Source: DATBLE01 sp963734065 (lineage in GTDB: Bacteria; Actinomycetota; Thermoleophilia; Gaiellales; Gaiellaceae). From it: a DNA stretch of 64,000 bases. The first letter of the stretch is position 1; each line of letters begins with the position of its first letter. Below the pieces are notes generated by a model. It searched no databases. It had not been told where the DNA came from and was given only the letters and a program-made list of their open reading frames with translations. The position numbers were made by a program, and so were the translations under genes. This document shows, piece by piece, positions 31,660 to 40,504 of this stretch. The stretch covers positions 13,278 through 77,277 of the forward strand of contig CAVTFN010000002.1 of NCBI GenBank assembly GCA_963734065.1, read 5' to 3'.

Positions 31660-31732
31660 GTGACCCGATCAGGCCCATTCCGTCGGGAATGAGCCGATCC
31701 ATGGCATTCCGTCGGGATTGACCCGATCGTGT
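31660..31732. repeat. Tandem 29-bp repeat (2.5 units) upstream of the antiporter
   Basis: Units start at 31677 and 31706 with ATTCCGTCGGGA, then TGAsCCGATC; a partial unit (TGACCCGATCAGGCCC) precedes. The last unit ends 70 bp before the antiporter GTG. In the 300-bp gap 31504-31802 nothing else is coding. Possible regulator-binding array. Confidence 0.6.
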
Positions 31733-31802
31733 CAGGTACGCCCGTCGAGAGGTCGAGCCGCAGCGTCGCACCGGACGCCGGAATCGGGGAAAGAATGGAA
31801 CC

Positions 31803-33257
31803 GTGGACGAGGGCCTGCTCCTCCTGATCGTCGGCGGCGTGCTGGCGGCGAGCATCGTCGTGGCTTTCGGCGCGACGCGCGCCGGCGTGCCCTCGCTGGT
31901 CGCGTTCCTCGGGCTCGGAATGCTGCTCGGCTCCGACGGCCTGGGTGGAATCGAGTTCGACGACGCCGAGCTCGCCCGCAAGGTGGGAGTCGTGGCGCTG
32001 GCTGCGATCCTGTTCGAGGGCGGGCTCGCCACCTCGTGGCGGCGGCTCCGCGAGGTCGCGATTCCCGCGACGCTGCTGGCGACGGTCGGCGTGATCGTGA
32101 CGGCCCTCCTGACCGCGCTCGCCGCCTACGCCCTGTTCGACCTCTCCTGGCTCCAGTCGGTCCTCCTCGGCGCGGTCGTGTCGTCGACCGACGCGGCGGC
32201 GGTGTTCGCGACGATGCGCTTCACCCATATCCGGCGCCGCCTCGCCCGCACGCTCGAGGCGGAGACTGGCGGCAACGACCCGATGGCGATCGCACTGACC
32301 ATCGGGCTGATCGACTGGATCGAGCAGCCGGACTACGGAATCGGCGACCTCAGCCTGCTCCTGCTCCGCCAGCTCGGCCTCGGCCTCGTGATCGGGGTCG
32401 CCCTCGGCGTCGTCGCGACCTGGGCGTTCGCGCGGCTACCGAACTCGGTGGGCGCGTTCGCGCCCGTCGCCTCGATCGCCGCCGCCGCGCTCTCGTTCGG
32501 GATCGCAGACGTCAGCGGCGGGAGCGGCTTCCTCGCCGTCTACCTGGTCGGCCTCGCCGTGGGCAGCACCCCGTCGCGGTTCCGCCGCCATCTGGTCACG
32601 TTCCACGAAGGGCTCGCCTTCGTCGCGCAGGTGGTGATGTTCGTCGTGCTCGGGCTGCTCGTCTTCCCTCGCGACCTCGGCCCGGTCGCGCTTTCCGGGC
32701 TGGGGCTCGCAGCCCTGCTCGTGCTGGTGATCCGGCCGGTCGCAGTCTGGGTCTCGACGGCCTGGGGCTGGTTCAATGCCCGCGAGCGGGCGCTCCTCGG
32801 CTGGGCGGGCCTACGGGGCGCCGTGCCGATCGTGCTCGGGACGATCGTCCTGTCCGAGCACGTTGACCACGGCAAGACCATCTTCAACGCGGTCTTCTTC
32901 GTCGTCGTGGTCTCGGCACTGGCCCAGGGAACGACCCTCGAATGGGTCGCGGAGAAGCTGGGCGTCGTCTCGCTCGCGCCGCGCACGATCGCGCCGCCGC
33001 TGGCTGTCGACGAGCTCGGCTCTCTCGACCTGATCGACTTCGACGTCGGCCCCGACCACGCGATCGCGGGCTCGGCGGTCCGGGAGCTCGGACTACCGCG
33101 ATCGGCCCTGGTCGCGGTGGTCGCGCGTGGCGACGAGACGATCCCGCCGCGCGGCAGCACGGTGATCGAACCCGGCGACCGCCTCTTCATCCTCGCCCCC
33201 CACCCGATGCGACCCGAGATCGAGGACGTCTTCTCGCGCTGGCGCCGCCGGATCTAG
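31803..33257 (+). CDS. Potassium/sodium-proton antiporter (CPA1, NhaP2/CvrA type)
   Basis: A 484-residue membrane antiporter with about 12-13 TM segments followed by a TrkA-C domain (residues about 400-475: DFDVGPDHAIAGSAVRELGL, then STVIEPGDRLFILAP). Transport-core motifs include LFEGGLATSW, SSTDAAAVFA, ETGGNDPMAIALT (the ND pair) and GLRGAVPIVLG. Exchanges cytoplasmic K+/Na+ for H+, probably gated by a nucleotide or ion bound to TrkA-C. GTG start. Its stop overlaps the convergent cytochrome c stop by 4 bp. Confidence 0.93.
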   Translation: MDEGLLLLIVGGVLAASIVVAFGATRAGVPSLVAFLGLGMLLGSDGLGGIEFDDAELARKVGVVALAAILFEGGLATSWRRLREVAIPATLLATVGVIVTALLTALAAYALFDLSWLQSVLLGAVVSSTDAAAVFATMRFTHIRRRLARTLEAETGGNDPMAIALTIGLIDWIEQPDYGIGDLSLLLLRQLGLGLVIGVALGVVATWAFARLPNSVGAFAPVASIAAAALSFGIADVSGGSGFLAVYLVGLAVGSTPSRFRRHLVTFHEGLAFVAQVVMFVVLGLLVFPRDLGPVALSGLGLAALLVLVIRPVAVWVSTAWGWFNARERALLGWAGLRGAVPIVLGTIVLSEHVDHGKTIFNAVFFVVVVSALAQGTTLEWVAEKLGVVSLAPRTIAPPLAVDELGSLDLIDFDVGPDHAIAGSAVRELGLPRSALVAVVARGDETIPPRGSTVIEPGDRLFILAPHPMRPEIEDVFSRWRRRI

Positions 33258-33826
33258 GAGCCGGAGGTCAGGAAGGCGACGAGGTCTGCGACCTGCTTGT
33301 CGCTCAGCTGGAACTGCGGCATGACACCGTTCGGATACCCGGGGACGACGTAGGCGCCCGGATCCTTGATCGACTCGGCCGTGTACGCCTCCAGCGAGCC
33401 GCGGTTCGCAGTCTTCGCGTTGGCCGCGAGGTCGTCCAGGTCGGGCCCGACCTTCGCCGTCGAGCCGGCAGGTTTGAACGTGTGGCAGGCGCTGCACCCC
33501 TGGGAGGCGAACAGCGCTTTGCCGGCCGCGGCGTTCCCGGCTGGCGCGGCGGGGGCCGGCGTGGTGCCCGTGCTCTGGGACACGACCGGATTTCGCTCCT
33601 CGACCTTCGCCCCGGCCTCCGGTGGCTCGCCGGCGAAGGCGATGATCGCGCCGAGCATCACCGCCGTGAGCAGCACGCAGAGGCCGATGAAGAGCGCGAT
33701 TCGCCGGCCCGGGAAGTTCGGGTTCATCCGCGAGAAGACGAACGAAGAGCAGAGCGCGAAGACGATGAAGACGGCGGCGGCGACGACGATCGCCGTCTTG
33801 TGCCCCGTCGAGAGCGCGCTCAGCAC
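33254..33826 (-). CDS. Membrane-anchored c-type cytochrome
   Basis: A 190-residue protein with two N-terminal membrane segments (TAIVVAAAVFIVFALCSSFV and IALFIGLCVLLTAVMLGAII), a Pro/Ala linker, and one class I cytochrome c domain. Heme motif CSACH, GPDLDDLA, and distal Met in NGVMPQF. Resembles the small cytochrome c of actinobacterial respiratory chains. No oxidase genes are adjacent. Tail-to-tail with the antiporter. Confidence 0.9.
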   Translation of the reverse strand: MLSALSTGHKTAIVVAAAVFIVFALCSSFVFSRMNPNFPGRRIALFIGLCVLLTAVMLGAIIAFAGEPPEAGAKVEERNPVVSQSTGTTPAPAAPAGNAAAGKALFASQGCSACHTFKPAGSTAKVGPDLDDLAANAKTANRGSLEAYTAESIKDPGAYVVPGYPNGVMPQFQLSDKQVADLVAFLTSGS

Positions 33827-33855
33827 GCGAGCACGCTACCACTCACACGCAGCTG

Positions 33856-35046
33856 TCATCCGGCTCGTCGCTGGGCCAGCCCACGGAGCCCTTCGCTGAA
33901 CGTCCGCGTGGGCATCGCCGACACCGGGACCGGGGCAGTCCGTTCGGCCTGGGCCAGCTTCCGCGCCCTTTCCGCGAGCCGGTTCCGCTCCTCCGCGAGC
34001 TCCGCTCTCTGCGCGTCCAGCTCGCGCCCGCGGCGCTCCAGAGCGGCGAGCGAGCCCGCGAGATCCGCCTCGCGCGCCTCCAGCAGCGTCGCGCGGTCTT
34101 CGAGCTCGGCGGCGCGGCGCTCGGTGCCGGCGTTCCGCTGCTCGGTCGCTGCGAGCTCGGTCGCGCGGGTCTCGAGCTCGGCTCGCTCGCGCGCCGCGCT
34201 CTCCTCGGCGAGCAGCACAGCCCCCTCCCGCGCGGTGAGCTCGGCCCGCGTCGCCGCCAGCCGGCTGTCCGCCTCTTCGAGCGTCCGCGCCTTCGCCTCG
34301 AGCCGCTCCTGCTCCGGACGGAGATCGAGGGGCACGACCACCGGCACCGGCATCGGCTCCGGTTCCGGCTCTGGCACCGGCTCCGGTTCCAGTTCCGGCT
34401 GTTGCGCGGCCTGCTCGCGCTCGGCCAGCGTCTGCGACCGCTCCTCCAGCTCGGCCTCGCGCGCGTCCAGCTCCTCGGCACGTCGCTCGAGCTCGGCGGC
34501 CCGCGCCGCGAGCGCGTCCGCACTTCGCCGCTCGACCTCGACCAGCTCCGCGACCTGCCGGTCGAGCTCGACCCTGCGAGTCTCGATCTCGGCGCCCCGG
34601 GCAGCCAGCACCTCGGCGTGCTCGAGCCCCTCGCGGCTCTCGGCAAGCGATGCCTCGAGCCCGCGGAGCCTCGCCGCCTCCTGCTCGAGCTCCACCGCCG
34701 TCGCCTCGAGCGCCTGCTCGCGTTCGCCCACCTCGGCCTCACGCCGCGCGAGCGCCTGCTCGCGGTCGGAGAGGTCGCGTGACGCCGGCGCTCCGAAGAC
34801 GGCCAGGCGCCGCCCCTGCCCCTTGCGCTCGAGCTTGCGCTGGGTCGACTCGAGCTCGCGCTCGCGCTTCCCCGCCCGCTCGGCCGCGTCGCGGAGCGCC
34901 GCCTGCATGCGCGCGACCTCGCGTGCCGCCGCCTCCTGGATCCGGTCGCGCTCCGAGGCGAGGTTGCGCTCGAGCTCCTTCAGACGCAGCCGCTCTGCCT
35001 CCAGCGCCTCGATCGTCGGCTTCGCATCCGGCTCGACTGCCACCAC
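33856..35046 (-). CDS. Long coiled-coil protein with a Pro-Glu linker
   Basis: About 396 residues, dominated by heptads rich in Glu, Arg, Ala and Leu. Two coiled-coil arms are split by a linker of repeated proline-glutamate pairs (ELEPEPVPEPEPEPMPVP). No membrane segment or known domain. GTG 35046 was chosen; the frame extends to a TTG at 35103. Coiled-coil proteins of this type often have cell-pole or cytoskeletal scaffold roles, but nothing here proves it. The tail ends TRTFSEGLRGLAQRR. Confidence 0.7.
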   Translation of the reverse strand: MVAVEPDAKPTIEALEAERLRLKELERNLASERDRIQEAAAREVARMQAALRDAAERAGKRERELESTQRKLERKGQGRRLAVFGAPASRDLSDREQALARREAEVGEREQALEATAVELEQEAARLRGLEASLAESREGLEHAEVLAARGAEIETRRVELDRQVAELVEVERRSADALAARAAELERRAEELDAREAELEERSQTLAEREQAAQQPELEPEPVPEPEPEPMPVPVVVPLDLRPEQERLEAKARTLEEADSRLAATRAELTAREGAVLLAEESAARERAELETRATELAATEQRNAGTERRAAELEDRATLLEAREADLAGSLAALERRGRELDAQRAELAEERNRLAERARKLAQAERTAPVPVSAMPTRTFSEGLRGLAQRRAG

Positions 35047-35166
35047 GCGATGATACGCAGCCCAAAAACCCGGGAAAAACCGCCGACGGGCACTCTCACG
35101 CAATACTCAGGTACACCTGATTCGATTCAGCGCTCGCCCGTGTCCGCGCGATCAAGGAGGAACCTC

Positions 35167-36186
35167 GTGAGCCCATCGGCCGACGACCGCCCGAACGTCG
35201 CAGCAACCGAGGCGAGAGAACGCCTCGAGCCTGCGCTCTTCGAGATCCGGCGGGTGATCGCCGGCCAGGACGCCATGCTCGAACGGGTGATGGTGTGCCT
35301 GCTCGCGCAGGGCCACCTGTTGATCGAGGGCGTGCCGGGCCTGGCGAAGACGCTGACGATCAAGACGACGGCCGCGGTGCTCGGCGGGTCGTTCTCGCGC
35401 ATCCAGTTCACGCCCGACCTCGTCCCGTCCGACCTGGTCGGGACGCGCATCTACCGGGCCGGCGAGGGCACCTTCGACACGGAGCTCGGTCCGGTCTTCT
35501 GCAACTTCCTCCTCGCGGACGAGATCAACCGGGCCCCGGCCAAGGTGCAGTCGGCGCTCCTCGAGGTGATGCAGGAGCGGCAGGTGACGATCGGCCACGA
35601 GACGCACCCCGTACCCGATCCGTTCCTCGCGATGGCGACGCAGAACCCGATCGAGTCCGAGGGCACCTACCCGCTGCCGGAGGCCCAGGTCGACCGCTTC
35701 ATGCTGAAGATCCTGATCGGCTACCCCACGCACGACGAGGAGCTGACGATCGTCCAGCGGCAGCTCGAGGACGCGCCGGAGCTGCGCGAGACGCTTACGC
35801 TCGACGACCTGCGCGAGCTCCAGCGCCAGGTGTTCGGTGTCTACGTCGACCCTGCGCTCGTCAGCTACGCAGTCACGCTCGCGGACGCGACCCGGAATCC
35901 CGCCGCACACGGCCTCGACGACCTGAAGGCGTATATCGCCTACGGCGCGAGCCCGCGCGGCCCGATCAGCCTCGTCCAGTCGGCGCGCGCGCTCGCCCTC
36001 GTCCGCGGCCGCGACTACGTCGTCCTCGACGACATGCATGCGCTCGCAGCCGACGCCCTGCGCCATCGCCTCGTGCTCTCGTACCAGGCGCTGGCGGAGG
36101 AGGTGACCCCGGACACGATTCTCGAGCGTGTCCTCGCCACAGTCCCGATCCCGCAGCTCGACCTCGCGGAGACCAGCGCGGCGTGA
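35167..36186 (+). CDS. MoxR-family AAA+ ATPase
   Basis: A 339-residue AAA+ chaperone-like ATPase: Walker A GVPGLAKT (55-62), Walker B LLADEINRAPAK, sensor 1 MATQNPIESEGTYPLPEAQ and the AAA_lid_2 domain at the C-terminus. GTG start with AAGGAGG 6 nt upstream. It is the first gene of an operon with DUF58 and two VWA proteins, all overlapping. MoxR proteins with this set insert metals or fold/activate surface complexes; the client is unknown here. Confidence 0.95.
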   Translation: MSPSADDRPNVAATEARERLEPALFEIRRVIAGQDAMLERVMVCLLAQGHLLIEGVPGLAKTLTIKTTAAVLGGSFSRIQFTPDLVPSDLVGTRIYRAGEGTFDTELGPVFCNFLLADEINRAPAKVQSALLEVMQERQVTIGHETHPVPDPFLAMATQNPIESEGTYPLPEAQVDRFMLKILIGYPTHDEELTIVQRQLEDAPELRETLTLDDLRELQRQVFGVYVDPALVSYAVTLADATRNPAAHGLDDLKAYIAYGASPRGPISLVQSARALALVRGRDYVVLDDMHALAADALRHRLVLSYQALAEEVTPDTILERVLATVPIPQLDLAETSAA

Positions 36187-37106
36187 GACCAGCGGGCGCA
36201 CCGGCCGCCTCGCCGGCGAGGCCCGGACCGGGGCCGATCCCGGATCGCCTCCTGCGCGCGCTCGACGTCACGATCGGGCGCCGCATGCAAGGGCAGCTCG
36301 CAGGCGACTACCGCTCGTCGGTGCTCGGCGACGGCAGCGAGCTCGCCCTCATCCGCCCCTACGTCCCCGGCGACGACGTCCGGAAGATCGACTGGAACGT
36401 GACCGCGCGGACCGGCGAGCCGCACGTGCGGGTGCACATGGCCGAGCGCGTGCTCGTCACCTGGCTCGCGCTCGACACCTCACCGTCGATGCGCTTCGGC
36501 ACGGCCGACCGACGCAAGGCGGACGTCGCCGAGGGCGTCGCGATCGCCGTCGGCCACCTCGCCACCCGGCGGGGCAACCGGTTGGGCGCTGTGACGTTCG
36601 GTGACGAGGACCCACGGGCTCTCCCCGTCCGCCAGGGACGGCTCGGCCTCGTCGGCCTGCTCGCCGCGCTGCGCGAGGAGCCCGAGCCGGTGCCCGGCCG
36701 GATCGGCGCCACCTCGCTCGGCGACGCCCTCCGCCGCACCGATTCACTCGCGCGGCAGCGCTCGCTCGTCGTCGTCGTCTCCGACTTCCGGGGACCGCGG
36801 GACTGGCGCCGGCCGCTGCTCCAGCTCGCCGGACGGCACGAGGTGGTCGCGGTCGAGATCCGCGACCCGCGCGAGGAGGAGCTGCCGAACGCCGGCGAGC
36901 TCTGGCTCGTCGATCCCGAGACCGGCAGAGAGCTCCGGGTCGACACCCGCAGCGCGAAGCTCCGCACCAGGTTCGCCGACGCGGCCGCGGGCGAGCGACG
37001 CGACGTCGCCCGTGAGCTCGCGTCCGCCGGCGCCCGCCACGTCGTCCTCTCCACCTCCGGCGACTGGCTGCGCACGCTGGTCGCGTTCCTGCGGAGAGCA
37101 AGATGA
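36183..37106 (+). CDS. DUF58 domain protein
   Basis: A 307-residue protein with the DUF58 signature SELALIRPYVPGDDVRKIDW, then NVTARTGEPHVR. A VWA-like Rossmann part follows (VTWLALDTSPSMRFGTAD, SLVVVVSDFRGPRDW). GTG start overlapping the moxR stop. Partner of MoxR in many bacteria; acts between the ATPase and the VWA membrane proteins. Confidence 0.93.
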   Translation: MRPAGAPAASPARPGPGPIPDRLLRALDVTIGRRMQGQLAGDYRSSVLGDGSELALIRPYVPGDDVRKIDWNVTARTGEPHVRVHMAERVLVTWLALDTSPSMRFGTADRRKADVAEGVAIAVGHLATRRGNRLGAVTFGDEDPRALPVRQGRLGLVGLLAALREEPEPVPGRIGATSLGDALRRTDSLARQRSLVVVVSDFRGPRDWRRPLLQLAGRHEVVAVEIRDPREEELPNAGELWLVDPETGRELRVDTRSAKLRTRFADAAAGERRDVARELASAGARHVVLSTSGDWLRTLVAFLRRAR

Positions 37107-38065
37107 CGTTCACGTCACCCTGGTCGCTGCTCTGGCTGCTCGCCGTCCCCGTCCTGGTCGCGCTGTACGTCTGGCACCAGCACCGGCGCGAGCGCTACGC
37201 GCAGCGCTGGGCGTCGCCGGGGCTCCTTCCCAACCTCGTCGACCGTTTCCCCGGCCGCCGCCGGTACATCCCGATCGCGATCCTGCTCGCCGCGCTCGCG
37301 GCACTGATCGTCGGCGTCGCCCGGCCGCACGCGACCGTCAGCGTCAAGCGGGAGGAAGCGACGGTGATGCTCGCGATCGACACCTCCCGCTCGATGGGCG
37401 CCACCGACATCAACCCCAGCCGGCTGGCGGCCGCGGAGAACGCCGCCAACCGGCTGGTCGACATCGTCCCGAAGAAGTTCCGGATCGGCGTCGTCTCGTT
37501 CTCGACCCGTGCGCAGCTGGCCCTCGCACCGACGACCGACCGTGCGCTCGTGCGCGAGGCGCTCGGCGCGCTCAAGCCGACCGAGGGCACCGCGATCGGC
37601 GACGCCGTCCTCCTCTCGGCCCGGCTCGGCCTCAAGCAGCGCGCGAGCGACGGAAGCACTCCGCCGACCACGGTGCTGCTGATCTCGGACGGCGCCCGCG
37701 ACGGCGGCCAGACCGCACCGCGCGCCGCCGCGCAGCGCGCCCGGCAGATGCACGTGCCCGTGTACACCGTGCTCGTCGGCACGCCCAACGGCGTCGTGCG
37801 TCACCAGCTTCCCGGTGGGTACACCGAGACGATCCGCGTGCCGCCGAGCCCACAGACCCTGCAGCTGATCGCGAACACCACCGGCGCGCAGTTCTTCCGG
37901 GCCGCGAGCGAGAAGCAGCTGCGCGAGGTCTACGAGAACCTCGGCTCGCGACTCGGGCACAAACGGCAAACGCGCGAGATCTCCGATCTGTTCGCAGGCG
38001 GCGGTGCGGTGCTGCTGCTGATCGGCGCAGGCCTGTCGGCGCTCTGGTTCCGGAGGGTGGCGTGA
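37103..38065 (+). CDS. Membrane VWA-domain protein 1 (BatA-like)
   Basis: A 320-residue protein with two N-terminal TM segments (SLLWLLAVPVLVALYVW; IPIAILLAALAALIVGVA), a von Willebrand A domain with intact MIDAS (DTSRSMG, D93/S95/S97), and a C-terminal TM (GGGAVLLLIGAGLSALWF). ATGA overlap with the DUF58 gene. The VWA domain faces outside or binds the MoxR client in a metal-dependent way. Confidence 0.93.
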   Translation: MTFTSPWSLLWLLAVPVLVALYVWHQHRRERYAQRWASPGLLPNLVDRFPGRRRYIPIAILLAALAALIVGVARPHATVSVKREEATVMLAIDTSRSMGATDINPSRLAAAENAANRLVDIVPKKFRIGVVSFSTRAQLALAPTTDRALVREALGALKPTEGTAIGDAVLLSARLGLKQRASDGSTPPTTVLLISDGARDGGQTAPRAAAQRARQMHVPVYTVLVGTPNGVVRHQLPGGYTETIRVPPSPQTLQLIANTTGAQFFRAASEKQLREVYENLGSRLGHKRQTREISDLFAGGGAVLLLIGAGLSALWFRRVA

Positions 38066-38748
38066 GGTACCTGCTCCTGGGAGCCCTCGTGCTCGGCGCG
38101 CTGACGGTGGCGCCTTCGGCCGGAGCAGCGACCAACGAGTGTCGGGGCCTGAACCCCTGTGTCCCGGTCGCAGGGCCGTGGGTGGTCGTCCCGACCGCGG
38201 CCACCGTCCCGCGGCCGCAGGCGCAGTACCAGCTGACGTGCCCGCGGGGCTTCGTCGTCGCGGGGATCGACGCGGAGCTGAGCGACCAGGCGATCGACCT
38301 CGCCTTCCTGGGGACGTCCGGAACGCCGGTCTCGCCCGGCGTGACCACGTCGCGCTCGATCGTGTTCGTCGCCTCCTACGTGGGCGGACGACCGCGGGCA
38401 CCGACCTTCCGGCCGCACATCGGGTGCATCCCGGCGTCGGGCGGCGGCAGCCGCACACCCACCGCCGTCCGCGCGGTGACGCCGCCCGGACACCCGACCA
38501 CGCGCAGGGTGGTCACGGCACGTGTCCGCGGCCAATCCACGGTCGACACCACCTGCCGCGCCGACGAGCGGCTCGTCGGCTGGTACCTCGCGCGCGGGTT
38601 CGCCACCGCCGCGCCGCCCGCGCCGGCGGTGGTCGCCAGCCTGTACACGAAGACGACGGTGTCCCGCAACGCCGTCAGCGTCGTCGCCAGAGCCGGCCGG
38701 GGCCAGGGCATCGTCCAGCTCGCCGCGATCTGCGCAGGTGGAAAATGA
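38062..38748 (+). CDS. Secreted Cys-rich protein between two VWA genes
   Basis: A 228-residue exported protein: signal RYLLLGALVLGALTVAPSAGA and at least six cysteines (ECRGLNPC, LTCPRGF, HIGCIP, DTTCRAD, AAICAGG) likely in disulfides. The two halves look like related beta domains. Overlaps both neighbours (GTGA and ATGA), so it is a true member of the MoxR operon and a candidate client or partner of the VWA proteins. Unknown family. Confidence 0.8.
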   Translation: MRYLLLGALVLGALTVAPSAGAATNECRGLNPCVPVAGPWVVVPTAATVPRPQAQYQLTCPRGFVVAGIDAELSDQAIDLAFLGTSGTPVSPGVTTSRSIVFVASYVGGRPRAPTFRPHIGCIPASGGGSRTPTAVRAVTPPGHPTTRRVVTARVRGQSTVDTTCRADERLVGWYLARGFATAAPPAPAVVASLYTKTTVSRNAVSVVARAGRGQGIVQLAAICAGGK

Positions 38749-39770
38749 GCTTCGGCCACCCGCTCCTCCTGCTGACGCTGCTGCTGCTGCCGATCGCGGC
38801 GCTCGTCTACCTCTGGCTCGAGCGTCGGCCCGCGAAGTACGCGATGACGTTCACGAACATGGACGTCCTCGCGAGCGTGGCGCGCGGACGCTCGTGGCGC
38901 CGCTACATCCCGCCCGCGCTCGCGCTGCTCGCGCTCGCGGCGCTGTGCATCGCGGTTGCCCGTCCGCATCGCACCACGCTGGTCGCCTCCGACCGTGCCA
39001 CGGTCGTCCTCGTGATCGACGTCTCCGGCTCGATGCGGGCGACCGACGTCAAGCCCTCGCGCCTGGCCGCGGCCCAGAACGCGGTGCGCAGCTTCCTGAA
39101 GAAGGTGCCGCACAACGTCCGGGTCGCGCTGATCGCCTTCGCGGGCGACCCGCAGGTGGCGGCGCCGCCGACGACCGACCTCGACGTCGTCCGCCAGGGG
39201 CTCGACAGCCTCGGTTACTACTCCGGCTACGGGGGAACGGCGATCGGCGACGCGATCGCCGCGGCGGTCGACCTGGTCAAGCCTCAGAACCCGAACGGCA
39301 CCCAGACGATCGCGTACACGACGATCGCGGACCAGAAGAAGAGCCCCGTTTCGATCCTCTTCCTCTCCGACGGCCACCAGACCCGCGGCCTGCTCCAGCC
39401 GCTCGAGGGCGCCGACCGCGCCAAGGCGGCGGGAATCCCCGTCTACACGATCGCGCTCGGAACGCCGAACGGCGTGCTCACCCGGCCGCCGGGTGGCTTC
39501 GGCGGCGGCGGAGGCCCCGGCTTCGGACCGGCCCAGATCCCCGTACCGCCCGATCCGGCCACGCTGCGCCAGATCGCGCAGACGACCGGCGGCAAGTTCT
39601 TCGACGCCCGCTCGGCGGAGGCGCTCGAGTCCGCGTACTCGCATCTCGGCTCGGTGATCGCGCGGGTGAAGGGCAAGCGCGAGGCGACGAACGAGTTCCT
39701 CGGGCTGGCGGCGATCCTGCTCGTCGCCGCGGGTGCGTTCTCCGCCCTCGTCGCGCCACGCATGCCCTGA
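38745..39770 (+). CDS. Membrane VWA-domain protein 2 (BatB-like)
   Basis: A 341-residue paralogue of the 37103 gene with the same layout: two N-terminal TMs, VWA with MIDAS DVSGSMR (D92/S94/S96), and a C-terminal TM. A Gly-rich loop (GGFGGGGGPGFG) before the last third differs. ATGA overlap. Last gene of the operon; the two paralogues probably form a heteromer. Confidence 0.93.
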   Translation: MSFGHPLLLLTLLLLPIAALVYLWLERRPAKYAMTFTNMDVLASVARGRSWRRYIPPALALLALAALCIAVARPHRTTLVASDRATVVLVIDVSGSMRATDVKPSRLAAAQNAVRSFLKKVPHNVRVALIAFAGDPQVAAPPTTDLDVVRQGLDSLGYYSGYGGTAIGDAIAAAVDLVKPQNPNGTQTIAYTTIADQKKSPVSILFLSDGHQTRGLLQPLEGADRAKAAGIPVYTIALGTPNGVLTRPPGGFGGGGGPGFGPAQIPVPPDPATLRQIAQTTGGKFFDARSAEALESAYSHLGSVIARVKGKREATNEFLGLAAILLVAAGAFSALVAPRMP

Positions 39771-39851
39771 TCTTCACCACCCCGGCCGCCGGTCAAAGTT
39801 AGGGGTTTTCCGGCATTTCGCCGGACGGGCAGGCCGCCTAGGGTCACGGCG

Positions 39852-40121
39852 ATGGTGGAGTTCCTGGTCGAGCTCTACGTTCCGGAGACGGATCCGGCGG
39901 CGGCCGGACGAGGCGCACACAGCGCCCGGCTCGCCGCCGAGGAGCTCACCCGGGAAGGAACCGCGGTCACGTATCTGCAGTCGATCTTCGTCCCGGAGGA
40001 CGAAACCTGCTTCTTCCTTTACGAGGCCGGGGCGGCCGAAGACGTCGAAGAGGCCGCCCGCCGCGCGTCGATCCGGTTCGAGCGGATCGCCGTGGCTCTG
40101 ACGCAACCGAAGGGAGAGTGA
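39852..40121 (+). CDS. DUF4242-type small protein
   Basis: An 89-residue protein of the ferredoxin-like DUF4242 group: FLVELYVPETDPAAAGRGAH, VTYLQSIFVPEDETCFFLYE, then VEEAARRASIRFERI. A structurally characterised relative binds nickel. ATG at 39852. It is followed 1 bp later by a broken secreted-protein gene. Confidence 0.85.
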   Translation: MVEFLVELYVPETDPAAAGRGAHSARLAAEELTREGTAVTYLQSIFVPEDETCFFLYEAGAAEDVEEAARRASIRFERIAVALTQPKGE

Positions 40122-40122
40122 C

Positions 40123-40468
40123 GTGCACAAGGCGCACCGCGCATCGTTGATCTTGTCGGCCACGGCGCTCGCCGTCGCCGTCCTCGCGGGACCAACGGGC
40201 GCCGCGGGCCCGGCCGGGATCAGCGGCTACCAGCTCGTCACGGGCGGGGCCGAGAACGACAGCGTGTTGTTCCACACGAAGACCGTCTACTGCCCGACGG
40301 GAAAGAAGCCGCTCGGCGCGGCGGCTTCGTCAACGGCGTCAACGGCGGCGGGCCGTGGCTGGTGGCGAACGGGCCGACGCCGGACGGCAACGGTGGAGCG
40401 TGACCGGGACACGGTCGGCCGGGAGCGTCGGCGCCGTCGCCTACGTGATCTGCGCCTTCGTGAGCTGA
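40123..40468 (+). pseudogene. Secreted small protein broken by two single-base losses
   Basis: The signal peptide (LILSATALAVAVLAGPTGA) and GYQLVTGGAENDSVLFHTKT, then YCPTGKKPLGA read in one frame. GGFVNGVNGGGPWLVANG continues in a second. WSVTGTRSAGSVGAVAYVIC, then AFVS and a stop at 40466-40468 lie in a third. One missing base near 40320 and one near 40393 restore a 115-residue protein. No internal stops arise once corrected, so sequencing error is possible. Confidence 0.72.
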
Positions 40469-40504
40469 GGCAGGAGCGATGAACGCATCGACGGAAGGAG
40501 CGAG

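Noticed and set aside
35041..35166. Riboswitch or leader upstream of the MoxR gene
   Set aside because: Only a good ribosome site was found; no conserved aptamer fold or terminator could be built.
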